Assembly: GCA_025353235.1 (NCBI GenBank)
Contig: JANXQZ010000402.1
Coordinates: 1-7,392 of the forward strand
Length of the DNA stretch: 7,392 nucleotides
Direction: 5' to 3'
Source: Bryobacterales bacterium
GTDB lineage: Bacteria > Acidobacteriota > Terriglobia > Bryobacterales > Bryobacteraceae
A program made the translations under genes and the position numbers. The notes beneath the pieces were generated by a model. That model was not told the DNA's origin, did not search any database, and saw only the letters and a list, made by a program, of their open reading frames with translations. Below, one piece after another: positions 1-6,688 of this stretch. Numbering within the stretch: position 1 is the first letter of the stretch; every line of letters starts with the position of its first letter.

Positions 1-36
1 CAGTACCGAACACCATCTGGGATAAGCCCGGTCCCC
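1..36 (-). pseudogene. Out-of-frame continuation of the sugar transferase
   Basis: On the minus strand just past the TGA at 37-39, the frame shifted by one base reads G-P-G-L-S-Q-M-V-F-G-T and then a codon starting with G. This resembles the first strand and glycine turn of the nucleotide-binding-like domain that follows the membrane helices in this family ('VMVVGTG'-like). A single lost base near positions 37-44 would explain it. It runs off the window, so a sequencing error and a true mutation cannot be told apart. Confidence 0.45.
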
Positions 37-456
37 TCACTCGCGACGAACGCGACCGACCCAGGGTCCGGCATAGATGCGGAACAGGCAAAGGATCACC
101 CAAGCGTAGACTGCAAAGATGAGCACGAAGGGACGGCTGAGATCGAGGCGCGTCAGGTACTGCGCCAGCACAAGGGCGATTGCTCCCAGCGCGCACTGGC
201 GGAATGTGTCGCGCAGAACCACGCGCGGGTGGGCCGAATCGAGCTTCTCGTAGACGTTCAGCCAGTATCCGATCACCACCCAGCAGGCCGCTGAGAGCAG
301 GAGCAGCAAACCACCGATGCGGTAGTCGAGGAAGAATGCCCGTTCCAGGTGAATGCGGGCTCGGGTCTCGTAGGCTGCAAGAAAAGCGATCGCCGTCAGA
401 GCTATATCGGTGAGCCCAAACAGGATTTTTACTTTTCTATAGTGTCGGTTGAACAC
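37..456 (-). CDS. N-terminal membrane part of a polyprenyl-phosphate sugar transferase, probably frameshifted
   Basis: The readable frame gives 139 residues with about four hydrophobic helices (roughly residues 11-28, 46-66, 86-101 and 108-128). It has the layout of the membrane N-terminus of undecaprenyl-phosphate glycosylphosphotransferases, with the typical 'NVYEKLDSAHPRVVLRD' loop and 'LDLSRPF' motif. Such enzymes load the first sugar phosphate onto a lipid carrier for exopolysaccharide or O-antigen synthesis and are usually about 450 residues, so the nucleotide-fold and catalytic domains are missing. The frame ends in TGA at 37-39, right after 'VRRE', where family members continue toward a 'VxVVGTG'-like strand. 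That continuation is visible in another frame (positions 1-36). The start is GTG at 454-456, 15 bases after the kinase stop, with only a weak Shine-Dalgarno sequence, which suggests coupling to the kinase. The family call is good; whether the gene is intact is doubtful. Confidence 0.72.
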   Translation of the reverse strand: MFNRHYRKVKILFGLTDIALTAIAFLAAYETRARIHLERAFFLDYRIGGLLLLLSAACWVVIGYWLNVYEKLDSAHPRVVLRDTFRQCALGAIALVLAQYLTRLDLSRPFVLIFAVYAWVILCLFRIYAGPWVGRVRRE

Positions 457-471
457 TCCGGACTCAGGATA

Positions 472-2064
472 TCAGAAGCCTTTGGGCTGGTCGCGCACGC
501 AGCGAAAGCCAAGATCGCTCCGGTGCCTCAGTGCGGGAAATGCGGAATACTCGTACACCGGCACTAGCGGACTCAGAGAAGCGCCGCCTCGAATTTGGCA
601 CCAAGGCTCATCCGCAGTCGCGTTTGGCGTGAAGCGCTTCGCCACGCGCCTTAACGCTTCAGCGCTGGGCGTAATCCTTTGATCAACCAATTCCCAAACA
701 TTCTTTGCCATGTGCATTGCGCCGTAAGGGCTCTTAGCATCGCTGGCCAGTTTCGGATCGTCTTGGTCACCCCAGGGATACTTGCGGCCATCCGTTCCCC
801 GCGCGGCTTTCTCCCACTCGAGTTCGCTCGGTACTCGTTTGTTGGCCCAGCGCGCGAACTCTCTGGCGTCAACGAGAGACACGTTGGTAACAGGAAGTGT
901 AGGCTTGTCAGCCGGAAAGTCGGGCGGGGCGGCGTAGCTCGTTGCCTTCAAGAATTGGGCGTACTCGGCGTTGGTCACCTCGCCTCGATCGATGTAAAAC
1001 GCACCTGTCTCGCGGCTCTCTTTCTTCTCTCCAAACAAGAATGGACCGGCAGGTACTTCAACCATATTTGCGGGAGTCGAAGGGGCTTTGGGCGGCGGGG
1101 CTTTGGCCACTTCCGTTGGCCGCGAGCGCATAAGAAACAGACCACCCGCGACGAGGAGGACGACTAGCGCGGCGGCTGCGGGCCAGATCCAGGGCACGCC
1201 TGCTTTCTTTACGGTGGATACCGGAGGGGCCGGTGCAGGCTTGGCGATAACCGTGCCGCCTCCGACAGCGGCTTCTATCTGTCGTCGAACTTCAGAAAAG
1301 CTCTGAGGCCGTGCCGCCGGTTCCTTTTCCGTGCAGCGCCGGACCAGGTCGATCACTCCGGCCGGGGCAGTTGCGGTCTTAAGCGGAGCCAGGTCAACGG
1401 GCTCATTGAGAATCTGCCAGAAGACCCGCTCTACGCTATCTCCAGCCAGCGGCTTGGTGCCCGTGATCAATTCGAACAGCAGTATGCCGAACGCGTAAAT
1501 ATCCGAGACATGGTTTACCTGCTTGCCAAGCACCTGCTCCGGCGCCATGTAGGACGGCGTTCCCAGCGTGTAGCCAGCCTTGGTCATGGACGTCTGATCG
1601 GTCTTGGCGATACCGAAATCCATCAGCTTGGCGACATTGTCCTTCGTGATGTATACGTTCTGGGGCTTCAGGTCTCGATGCACGATCCCAAGGGAGTGAA
1701 TGTGTTCCATGGCTCGGGTGATTTGAACGGCGGTAGAAAGCCGCTCCGACATGGAACCCGCGCGGCCCTCCTTTATCGCGTCGGCCAAATCTTCGCCTTC
1801 GAGGAATTCCATGACCATGAACAACTGGCCACCCTCGTCTCCAAAGTCGTACACACGAATGATGTTCTCGTGGATGATGTTCCCGGCCAGCTGGGCTTCG
1901 CGGATGAAGCGAGCTTTGGTGCCCTCGTCGGATGCGGCGGATTCGGTGAGAATTTTGATGGCGACCGTGCGCCCGAGGAGCGTGTCCACAGCCTTATAGA
2001 CTTTGGACATCCCGCCGCCGAGGAACTTCGTCAGTTCATATTTGCCGATGCGTTGCGGCTCCAG
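472..2064 (-). CDS. Transmembrane Ser/Thr protein kinase with C-terminal FGE-sulfatase-like domain
   Basis: Hanks-type kinase, 530 residues if started at CTG 2062-2064. The glycine loop is LGGGMSKV (residues 15-22), followed by the ATP lysine in VAIK (K37), the helix C glutamate (about E56), HRDLKPQN (129-136, catalytic D131), DFG (149-151) and APE (174-176). The activation loop is rich in Thr. A proline-rich linker and one hydrophobic helix (about 292-312) follow. The rest (about 332-525) is an FGE-sulfatase/SUMF1-like fold, with 'MVEVPAGPF', 'GEVTNAEYAQFL', 'RVPSELEWEKAARG', 'YPWG', 'NVWEL', 'RGGAS' and 'GFRCVR'. The kinase should face the cytoplasm and the FGE-like domain the outside, as a sensor or ligand binder. 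Both catalytic cysteines of true FGE are absent. The first ATG (2008-2010) lies inside the glycine loop, so it cannot be the real start. The gene lies between the VWA gene and the sugar transferase. Confidence 0.93.
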   Translation of the reverse strand: MEPQRIGKYELTKFLGGGMSKVYKAVDTLLGRTVAIKILTESAASDEGTKARFIREAQLAGNIIHENIIRVYDFGDEGGQLFMVMEFLEGEDLADAIKEGRAGSMSERLSTAVQITRAMEHIHSLGIVHRDLKPQNVYITKDNVAKLMDFGIAKTDQTSMTKAGYTLGTPSYMAPEQVLGKQVNHVSDIYAFGILLFELITGTKPLAGDSVERVFWQILNEPVDLAPLKTATAPAGVIDLVRRCTEKEPAARPQSFSEVRRQIEAAVGGGTVIAKPAPAPPVSTVKKAGVPWIWPAAAALVVLLVAGGLFLMRSRPTEVAKAPPPKAPSTPANMVEVPAGPFLFGEKKESRETGAFYIDRGEVTNAEYAQFLKATSYAAPPDFPADKPTLPVTNVSLVDAREFARWANKRVPSELEWEKAARGTDGRKYPWGDQDDPKLASDAKSPYGAMHMAKNVWELVDQRITPSAEALRRVAKRFTPNATADEPWCQIRGGASLSPLVPVYEYSAFPALRHRSDLGFRCVRDQPKGF

Positions 2065-2081
2065 AGAGGTCTCCGTTCCTT
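2065..2081 (-). promoter_or_regulatory. Ribosome-binding region supporting a CTG start for the kinase
   Basis: On the minus strand GGAG (2071-2074) lies six bases before CTG (2062-2064), and AAGGA (2077-2081) lies twelve bases before it. Between the in-frame TAA at 2080-2082 and the glycine loop the frame has no ATG, GTG or TTG codon. CTG with this spacing is the best candidate, and it adds 18 residues (E-P-Q-R-I-G-K-Y-E-L...) that match the usual 'IGKYE' opening of such kinases. ACG at 2074-2076 is a less likely alternative. Confidence 0.5.
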
Positions 2082-2205
2082 ACGAATGCAACCCTGAGCC
2101 GGCTGAAAGCCGGCTGCAGGCAAGATTGCCTGCCCCACAAAGGGCCAAGAGATCAGGATGTAGTACAAAGCAGCATAGCAGCAAACAAATTCGTCGCGTT
2201 CTCAT
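2080..2205 (-). CDS. Possible 41-residue small ORF with signal-peptide-like N-terminus
   Basis: ATG at 2203-2205 lies three bases after the VWA stop (TAA CGT ATG). It opens a 41-codon frame that begins M-R-T-R-R, then a hydrophobic stretch with three Cys (C7, C11, C12), as in a signal peptide. The second half (about residues 23-37) is translated from double-hairpin repeat A, and the stop TAA (2080-2082) overlaps the AAGGA before the kinase. It has no clear Shine-Dalgarno sequence, so any translation would depend on termination of the VWA gene. It may be a leader coupling VWA and kinase translation, the 5' remnant of an exported protein gene interrupted by the repeat, or chance. I do not recognise a family. 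Confidence 0.25.
   Translation of the reverse strand: MRTRRICLLLCCFVLHPDLLALCGAGNLACSRLSAGSGLHS
2096..2139. repeat. Double-hairpin intergenic repeat, copy A
   Basis: Two adjacent hairpins. The first is AGCCGGCT (2097-2104), loop GAA, AGCCGGCT (2108-2115), a perfect 8-bp stem. The second is GCAGGCA (2116-2122), loop AGAT, TGCCTGC (2127-2133), a perfect 7-bp stem, followed by CCCACA. It matches copy B at 3221-3263 in order, spacing and stem bases, with paired substitutions. It lies between the VWA stop and the kinase start. No T-rich run follows on either strand, so it is not a standard intrinsic terminator. It is best viewed as a REP-like palindromic element whose RNA could fold between cistrons. 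Confidence 0.85.
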
Positions 2206-2208
2206 ACG

Positions 2209-3198
2209 TTAGAAGCCGCTGCGGGGTCGATAGCCCGGGCGAGCGCGCACGCGCATCTTCTTGCCAGCGTCGGAGGCAATTTCCACGCTTACTTTGCGGA
2301 ACCCTTCATTCGGATTGGGCTGGGGATAGTAGGTGATGGTGTAGCTGTTGCCCAGATCCTCGCGGATGCTTTCGAAGGCTTCCACTTGCTTCTGCCACGT
2401 CTTCGCGAAGTAGGCTTTCCCGCCGGTGCGCGTTGCGATGCGCCGGAAGATATTGCTGGAAACGGGGTCTTTGCTCACCTCGCTGGTGGAGATGACGTAG
2501 ATCGGAATGCCCTCGTCTTCAGCTACCGCGCGGACATCGTCCGGGGCGACCATGCTGGAGTTGTCGGGGCCGTTCGAGAAGACGATGATCACCTTGCGTC
2601 CTGGGATTTTCGAGGCGTCGCGCAGGGTCAGCAGCAAGCCGTTGTAGAGGGCCGCGTCGTCGCCCGCGACGGCTTTGCGAAGACCGAAGATGGCTTCGCT
2701 GCGATCGTGCGTGAGGGGCGCGGGGCGCGAGAGGTTGCGGCTGAACGTGTACACGGCAACGGAGTCGGCCCGGTCCAGGCCGCGCACGAAATCGGCTATG
2801 GCGTCGGACGCATAAACGAAGCCACGGTACATATAATTGCTGGTGTCAAATAGCACGAAAACATTGGTGCCTACGAAGGCGTCTGACCGGATCTCGGCTT
2901 CGTCTTTGCCCGGCTCCGTGGGAACAGGAGTGCCGGCTAGGAGAGGTCGGGTGGTTCCGTTTTCAAGGACTTGGACCGGGGGCTTGTTGCCTTCGCCGAA
3001 GGTGTTGATTTTTTGCGCGATGCCGTCTTCGGCGATTCGGAAGTCGGAGGGCTTTAGGCCGTTGATGTAGTGGTTTTTGCTGTCGGTGACCGTAAAGCTG
3101 AGCACCACCATGTCTACTTTGACGCGGAAGGTTGGCCGTTCTTGCGCGGTGAGAACCAACGCGGTTCCGAGGATTAATATCTTACGAATCGAATTCAA
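2209..3198 (-). CDS. Exported VWA-domain protein, acidobacterial VWFA-related family
   Basis: 329 residues. A short signal peptide (M-N-S-I-R-K then a hydrophobic core, likely cut near A18) is followed by the family's N-terminal beta part ('VDMVVLSFTVTDSKNHYINGL', 'DFRIAEDG'). A VWA fold then runs from about 110 to 290, and the family ends in 'GFRKVSVEI' and 'RARPGYRP'. This matches the acidobacterial VWFA-related family (TIGR03436), exported proteins of unknown function thought to mediate protein contacts. The metal site looks degenerate: DTSNY (118-122) instead of DxSxS, 'DDAALYNG' (180-187) where a Thr is usual, and 'FSNGPDN' (207-213) instead of 'SDGxDN'. The start is TTG (3196-3198), fixed by a strong Shine-Dalgarno sequence and an in-frame TAG at 3208-3210. 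It follows the 1130-residue gene by 66 bases, so the two are probably co-transcribed. Confidence 0.93.
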   Translation of the reverse strand: MNSIRKILILGTALVLTAQERPTFRVKVDMVVLSFTVTDSKNHYINGLKPSDFRIAEDGIAQKINTFGEGNKPPVQVLENGTTRPLLAGTPVPTEPGKDEAEIRSDAFVGTNVFVLFDTSNYMYRGFVYASDAIADFVRGLDRADSVAVYTFSRNLSRPAPLTHDRSEAIFGLRKAVAGDDAALYNGLLLTLRDASKIPGRKVIIVFSNGPDNSSMVAPDDVRAVAEDEGIPIYVISTSEVSKDPVSSNIFRRIATRTGGKAYFAKTWQKQVEAFESIREDLGNSYTITYYPQPNPNEGFRKVSVEIASDAGKKMRVRARPGYRPRSGF

Positions 3199-3203
3199 GC
3201 ACT

Positions 3204-3209
3204 CCTCCT
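3204..3209 (-). promoter_or_regulatory. Strong ribosome-binding site for the VWA gene's TTG start
   Basis: AGGAGG on the minus strand ends five bases before the TTG start at 3196-3198. An in-frame TAG at 3208-3210 overlaps it, so no longer product in this frame is possible. The strong site may compensate for the weak start codon. Confidence 0.75.
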
Positions 3210-3220
3210 AAATTAGAGCC

Positions 3221-3263
3221 GAGCCGATTAACAATCGGCTGCAGGTTGGCAACCTGCCCTACA
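3221..3263. repeat. Double-hairpin intergenic repeat, copy B
   Basis: First hairpin AGCCGATT (3222-3229), loop AAC, AATCGGCT (3233-3240). Second hairpin GCAGGTT (3241-3247), loop GGC, AACCTGC (3251-3257), then CCTACA. It has the same layout as copy A (2096-2139). Stem bases near the hairpin feet are identical, while tip pairs differ but stay paired in both. It starts one base after the stop codon of the 1130-residue gene and fills most of the 66-base gap before the VWA gene. No T-run follows. It could act as an intercistronic mRNA structure (stability, processing or attenuation) or be a passive REP-like element. Confidence 0.85.
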
Positions 3264-3264
3264 G

Positions 3265-6200
3265 CTATTCGCCACCTGCTGCCGACGTTTGCTTTCTGCT
3301 TTTTTGCCGCAAGTCATCCCCTACCGAGCGCAAAGACCGCAGTAAGGCCGGCCAATCCTCCAGGTGGGTCGCGAAGATTTTTTCTACCGTCTGCTGGGTC
3401 CACTGGGGCACGAGCACGTTCAATTGCGATGGCGGGATCTGGAGCTCGTCAGCTAGCGCCGCGTAGTAGAGAAGGTTCGATTCCCAGCTCTCGGCCAGAA
3501 TCCGACTTGAATATCCCATCAGTGTCGGGAAGGTCCGAAGGTTGAGAAGCTGGGGCGAGTATGAGTTGGCCAAGGTCGGCTTGGGCGTCCCAAAGGCGCG
3601 GGAAACGGCGTCGTAGCTCAGATCCTTGGGTGCCTCGGCGGACTCGCGGCGGATCTCTTTGGCGATGGGTCCATCATCATTCTTGTTGGCAGCCAGGAGG
3701 TCCATCGAGACTGCAAACATTTCCGACGGCATCACGTTTTCGACAGCGGAGCGCATCTCGCCCATTTCTAGGAGATTTCCGATCTTGCGCACGCGGGCGG
3801 GCGGGGCGTGGCGATCGAGTGCATCGAGAAAAGCTTGACGTTGCGGGGCGCTGACGACTCCTTCGGCCATTCTCACCTCGGCGTAGTTCATGTGCAGCGC
3901 GACCCAGTGAAGCTGCGAAGGCGAGACGTTCCACCAGCGCGGAACAGTGGCGCTGACAAGCATCTGGGGAACCAAGTCGCCCCAGATCAGGGCTTGCTCG
4001 CGGGAGGGAATCAGGAAATTTTGCTCCGCTTCGGCTAGCGCATACGGGAGGCCGCTCAGAGAACCGACCAGCTTGCCACCCGCGCTCGTGGGCCATCCGC
4101 CGCCCAGCACTTCGGTATTTTTCCAAGTCTGATTCGATCCCTGGAGGCCGATGAAATCGTGACTGCGCACGAAGAGGGGATTGGTGTGCAGGATCTGCGC
4201 TCCTGGGGGCGCGTAGTGCATATAGGTTAGTCCCACGAGCGTATCGCGGAGGAAGGGCGCGAGCAAGCCGCGGATGTCGTCGAGCTTCTTGGGGTCGGTG
4301 GCGGAGCGATCAATGAGAGCGCGAAGATTCAACTTGCGTTGCTGCTCGATGTGCTTTTCGGGCCAATAGCCAAATGCCATGGAGTTCTTTTCGGCGCTGC
4401 TCATCGAGGCTCGCGGGAGCTGAATCTCGGCGATGCGCGCGGCTGCCTTCGTGATCAACTGCTGATTGACCTTTTCTCCGCGCGAGAGACTCTCCAAGTT
4501 ATCCACAAGATCGAAGATCGTCTTGAGGGAGATGAGCCGCTGCGATTCGAAAATGCGAATCATCTCTTCCACCATTTGCAAGTGAGAATCGGCGTCCGAG
4601 GGCGCGGCAGCACCGGCCAACAGATCAATGAAGCGATCCTGAGGAGATGCGTCGGCGGGCGAGTGAGTCGCTGCCAGGAGCGCTTTCACCCCGGTCCGAC
4701 CGGCTTCAAAAACCTCGCGCTCGTTCTTCGCCTTCCCGAATAGCGCAGCAATCTTAGTCAGACTGGCATCGGCTTCGGCGGTGGGAATCGTTCCCTGGCG
4801 GTAAAGAATCTGCCAGATCGCAACCAGAGACTGATACGTGCCGGCGGCATTGGCGCGCAGCCCTAGATCCCGGATCTGATTGACTTCTTCGGCTGCGTCT
4901 AAAAACTGATTGATCGCGCCATTGCCCAGATCCGTAGCTTCTGCGAAGAGAGAATATTGCGCTCCATATTGGGCGAACTCGCGAGCCATGCGGTCCGCTG
5001 TTTCCGCATCGAGCGGCTTCAGGCGATGGCGGTCCACGTCGCTTAGCGAGAGGAAAATCTTGAGAGGCTCATTCTCCACGGACTTGCGGGTGAGGGCGAA
5101 CAGCGCCTCGAGAACGTCATCGCCATCCTTCCAATTGCCTGCGGCTTTGGTCAGCTTCGCATCGTACTTGCTGTGCTGCGGATGATTGGTGAAGAGCTTC
5201 CGCCACACGTCCACGCCGCCGGGAATGTGCGGATGACCGTCAGGATCTAGGCGCAGACGGGTGGTGAGCAGCATCATGTCGGTGTTCGAACGGAACACTG
5301 GGCGCGCGGGTCCAGGACTTGTCACTTTGCCGCGAATCGCCGCGTAAAAGCGCTTCATGCGCTCAGGCTCGGTGAGGTATTGCTGAACGGGGCCGTTGGA
5401 CGGGGAGTAGGTAATGCGCCCAAGCGCGTCGAAGTAGCTCGCCATCCAGCCGTCTTCGCGAGCCACCAATCTCTCGAAGAACGCCGCACCTTTATCGGGC
5501 GAGACGCCGACCATATCGGCCCAGGCTTTCTCGCTTCGAGCGCCGCCGGGAACGACTGCCTTGCCATTGCGAATGTCGAACATGCCTCCGTAGAAATCCA
5601 GCACGTGCGCGAAAGCTCGAATCTTCTGAATGGTAACGGTCTTGCGCAGGTCTTCCGCCGTCTGCGGATCGAGCTTGGAGAGTCCGAGATAAAGGCGGCA
5701 GATGGACGGATCGCCGATAAAGGCGTCGATGAATTCTCCGTTCTGTTTTTCCTTCGCGGACAGCCAATACTCCGGGCCGTAGAGGACAGGGACTTCGGTC
5801 GGTTTGTAATCGTAGGTGAACGGCCGGTTGGTGCGGAGGGCCTGCTCAAGCTGGGCGAGCGGGAAGCCGGAATCGATGGTCAGGAACGCGCGCGTGGCAT
5901 TGAGGGTTTCCAACACGACGTCGCTGCCGCAGCCGCCGCGCATGCGATAGCCAAGGACGCGGAGCAAGTCGTTGGTCTGGGCGGAGTCGCAGGACTCAAT
6001 TTTGATGATTTTGTCGGCTCCGGCGAGCTTATCGAGCTCGCGCGCTTGGGTCAAGTAGCGCACAACAAGCTTGAGATATTCCGTCTGTTCCAGGGCTTCG
6101 TTGCTACTGGTGGCTTGGTAGCCGTTGGTGACGATGTTGCGGGCCAGGGCCGCGACCAAGTCGTCCGGGTTCATGTCCGGCGAGAGAGCGGCCATGCGCG

Positions 6201-6657
6201 AAAACGAACGCATGGGACCGGGAATGAGGACAATCTGCTTCTTCTCGGGCGGAGCAATTTGCTTGGTGGGAAGCGTGAAATCGGCTCCCCCGGCATCGCG
6301 GAATTGGGCAAAATGCTTTGCTGCGGAGGCTCGGTCTTCGGCAAATATATCGAGCAGCAGCAGACGCCGCGCAGCAGCCAGTTTGTCGGGTCCACTCGAT
6401 GCGGCTAGAACTTTTTCGTAGGCGTCGCGCGTGGCCGGGTCATGATGCCGATCCAGAAATTCCGCGTAAGCTTTGAGCGAGTCCGGGGTGGCGGAAGAGG
6501 ACTGAGCTTCGCGATGGAGCAAATTTCTGGCCCCGGCCGCGTCGCCTTTTGCTTCCAGTTCCCAGGCGCGAAGGCCTATGTCGTCCGCCCGCAAGCAGCT
6601 GGCAGGACTTCCCGCTATTATTCCCAACGTTATAAGGACAAATGCGAGGGATTTCAT
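3265..6657 (-). CDS. Large exported protein of unknown function with TPR-like N-terminus
   Basis: 1130 residues. I do not recognise a characterised family, though similar long proteins seem to occur in Acidobacteriota. Residues 1-24 look like a signal peptide (M-K-S-L-A, hydrophobic core, possible cut after A24). C21 sits in 'SPASC', a poor lipobox, so a lipoprotein is less likely. Residues 27-120 are helical with TPR-like spacing ('AWELEAKGDAAGARNLL', 'AYAEFLDRH', 'AYEKVL'). The rest is mixed and mostly helical, without further membrane segments, nucleotide-binding loops or protease motifs that I can identify. Cys are few (C223, C243, C320). The start is ATG 6655-6657, because it follows AAGGAGG (6666-6672) by eight bases and opens a signal peptide; an upstream in-frame ATG at 6769-6771 lacks both. 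The VWA gene follows, suggesting the two exported products act together. Confidence 0.9.
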   Translation of the reverse strand: MKSLAFVLITLGIIAGSPASCLRADDIGLRAWELEAKGDAAGARNLLHREAQSSSATPDSLKAYAEFLDRHHDPATRDAYEKVLAASSGPDKLAAARRLLLLDIFAEDRASAAKHFAQFRDAGGADFTLPTKQIAPPEKKQIVLIPGPMRSFSRMAALSPDMNPDDLVAALARNIVTNGYQATSSNEALEQTEYLKLVVRYLTQARELDKLAGADKIIKIESCDSAQTNDLLRVLGYRMRGGCGSDVVLETLNATRAFLTIDSGFPLAQLEQALRTNRPFTYDYKPTEVPVLYGPEYWLSAKEKQNGEFIDAFIGDPSICRLYLGLSKLDPQTAEDLRKTVTIQKIRAFAHVLDFYGGMFDIRNGKAVVPGGARSEKAWADMVGVSPDKGAAFFERLVAREDGWMASYFDALGRITYSPSNGPVQQYLTEPERMKRFYAAIRGKVTSPGPARPVFRSNTDMMLLTTRLRLDPDGHPHIPGGVDVWRKLFTNHPQHSKYDAKLTKAAGNWKDGDDVLEALFALTRKSVENEPLKIFLSLSDVDRHRLKPLDAETADRMAREFAQYGAQYSLFAEATDLGNGAINQFLDAAEEVNQIRDLGLRANAAGTYQSLVAIWQILYRQGTIPTAEADASLTKIAALFGKAKNEREVFEAGRTGVKALLAATHSPADASPQDRFIDLLAGAAAPSDADSHLQMVEEMIRIFESQRLISLKTIFDLVDNLESLSRGEKVNQQLITKAAARIAEIQLPRASMSSAEKNSMAFGYWPEKHIEQQRKLNLRALIDRSATDPKKLDDIRGLLAPFLRDTLVGLTYMHYAPPGAQILHTNPLFVRSHDFIGLQGSNQTWKNTEVLGGGWPTSAGGKLVGSLSGLPYALAEAEQNFLIPSREQALIWGDLVPQMLVSATVPRWWNVSPSQLHWVALHMNYAEVRMAEGVVSAPQRQAFLDALDRHAPPARVRKIGNLLEMGEMRSAVENVMPSEMFAVSMDLLAANKNDDGPIAKEIRRESAEAPKDLSYDAVSRAFGTPKPTLANSYSPQLLNLRTFPTLMGYSSRILAESWESNLLYYAALADELQIPPSQLNVLVPQWTQQTVEKIFATHLEDWPALLRSLRSVGDDLRQKSRKQTSAAGGE

Positions 6658-6665
6658 TGCGCCCT

Positions 6666-6672
6666 CCTCCTT
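6666..6672 (-). promoter_or_regulatory. Ribosome-binding site that decides the start of the 1130-residue gene
   Basis: AAGGAGG on the minus strand, eight bases before ATG 6655-6657. It rules out the in-frame ATG 114 bases upstream (6769-6771), whose extra 38 residues would place charged, non-hydrophobic sequence before an obvious signal peptide. Confidence 0.85.
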
Positions 6673-6688
6673 CCCATCTTGGATACCT

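Noticed and set aside
1510..2097. Plus-strand open frame of 195 codons opposite the kinase
   Set aside because: It overlaps the conserved kinase core, which is certain, and its translation shows no family features.
2096..2139. Repeat A as an intrinsic transcription terminator
   Set aside because: The sequence after the hairpins on the minus strand is CAGGGTTGCATTCG, with no T-tract; copy B lacks one too.
5380..6408. Long plus-strand open frame of 342 codons
   Set aside because: It lies wholly opposite the 1130-residue gene, has no ribosome-binding site or recognisable domain, and its composition is that of an antisense shadow in GC-rich DNA.
37..6657. All accepted genes from the 1130-residue gene to the transferase lie in the same reading frame, hinting at readthrough fusions
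   Set aside because: The stops are separate and each gene has its own start region; the shared frame can easily be chance.
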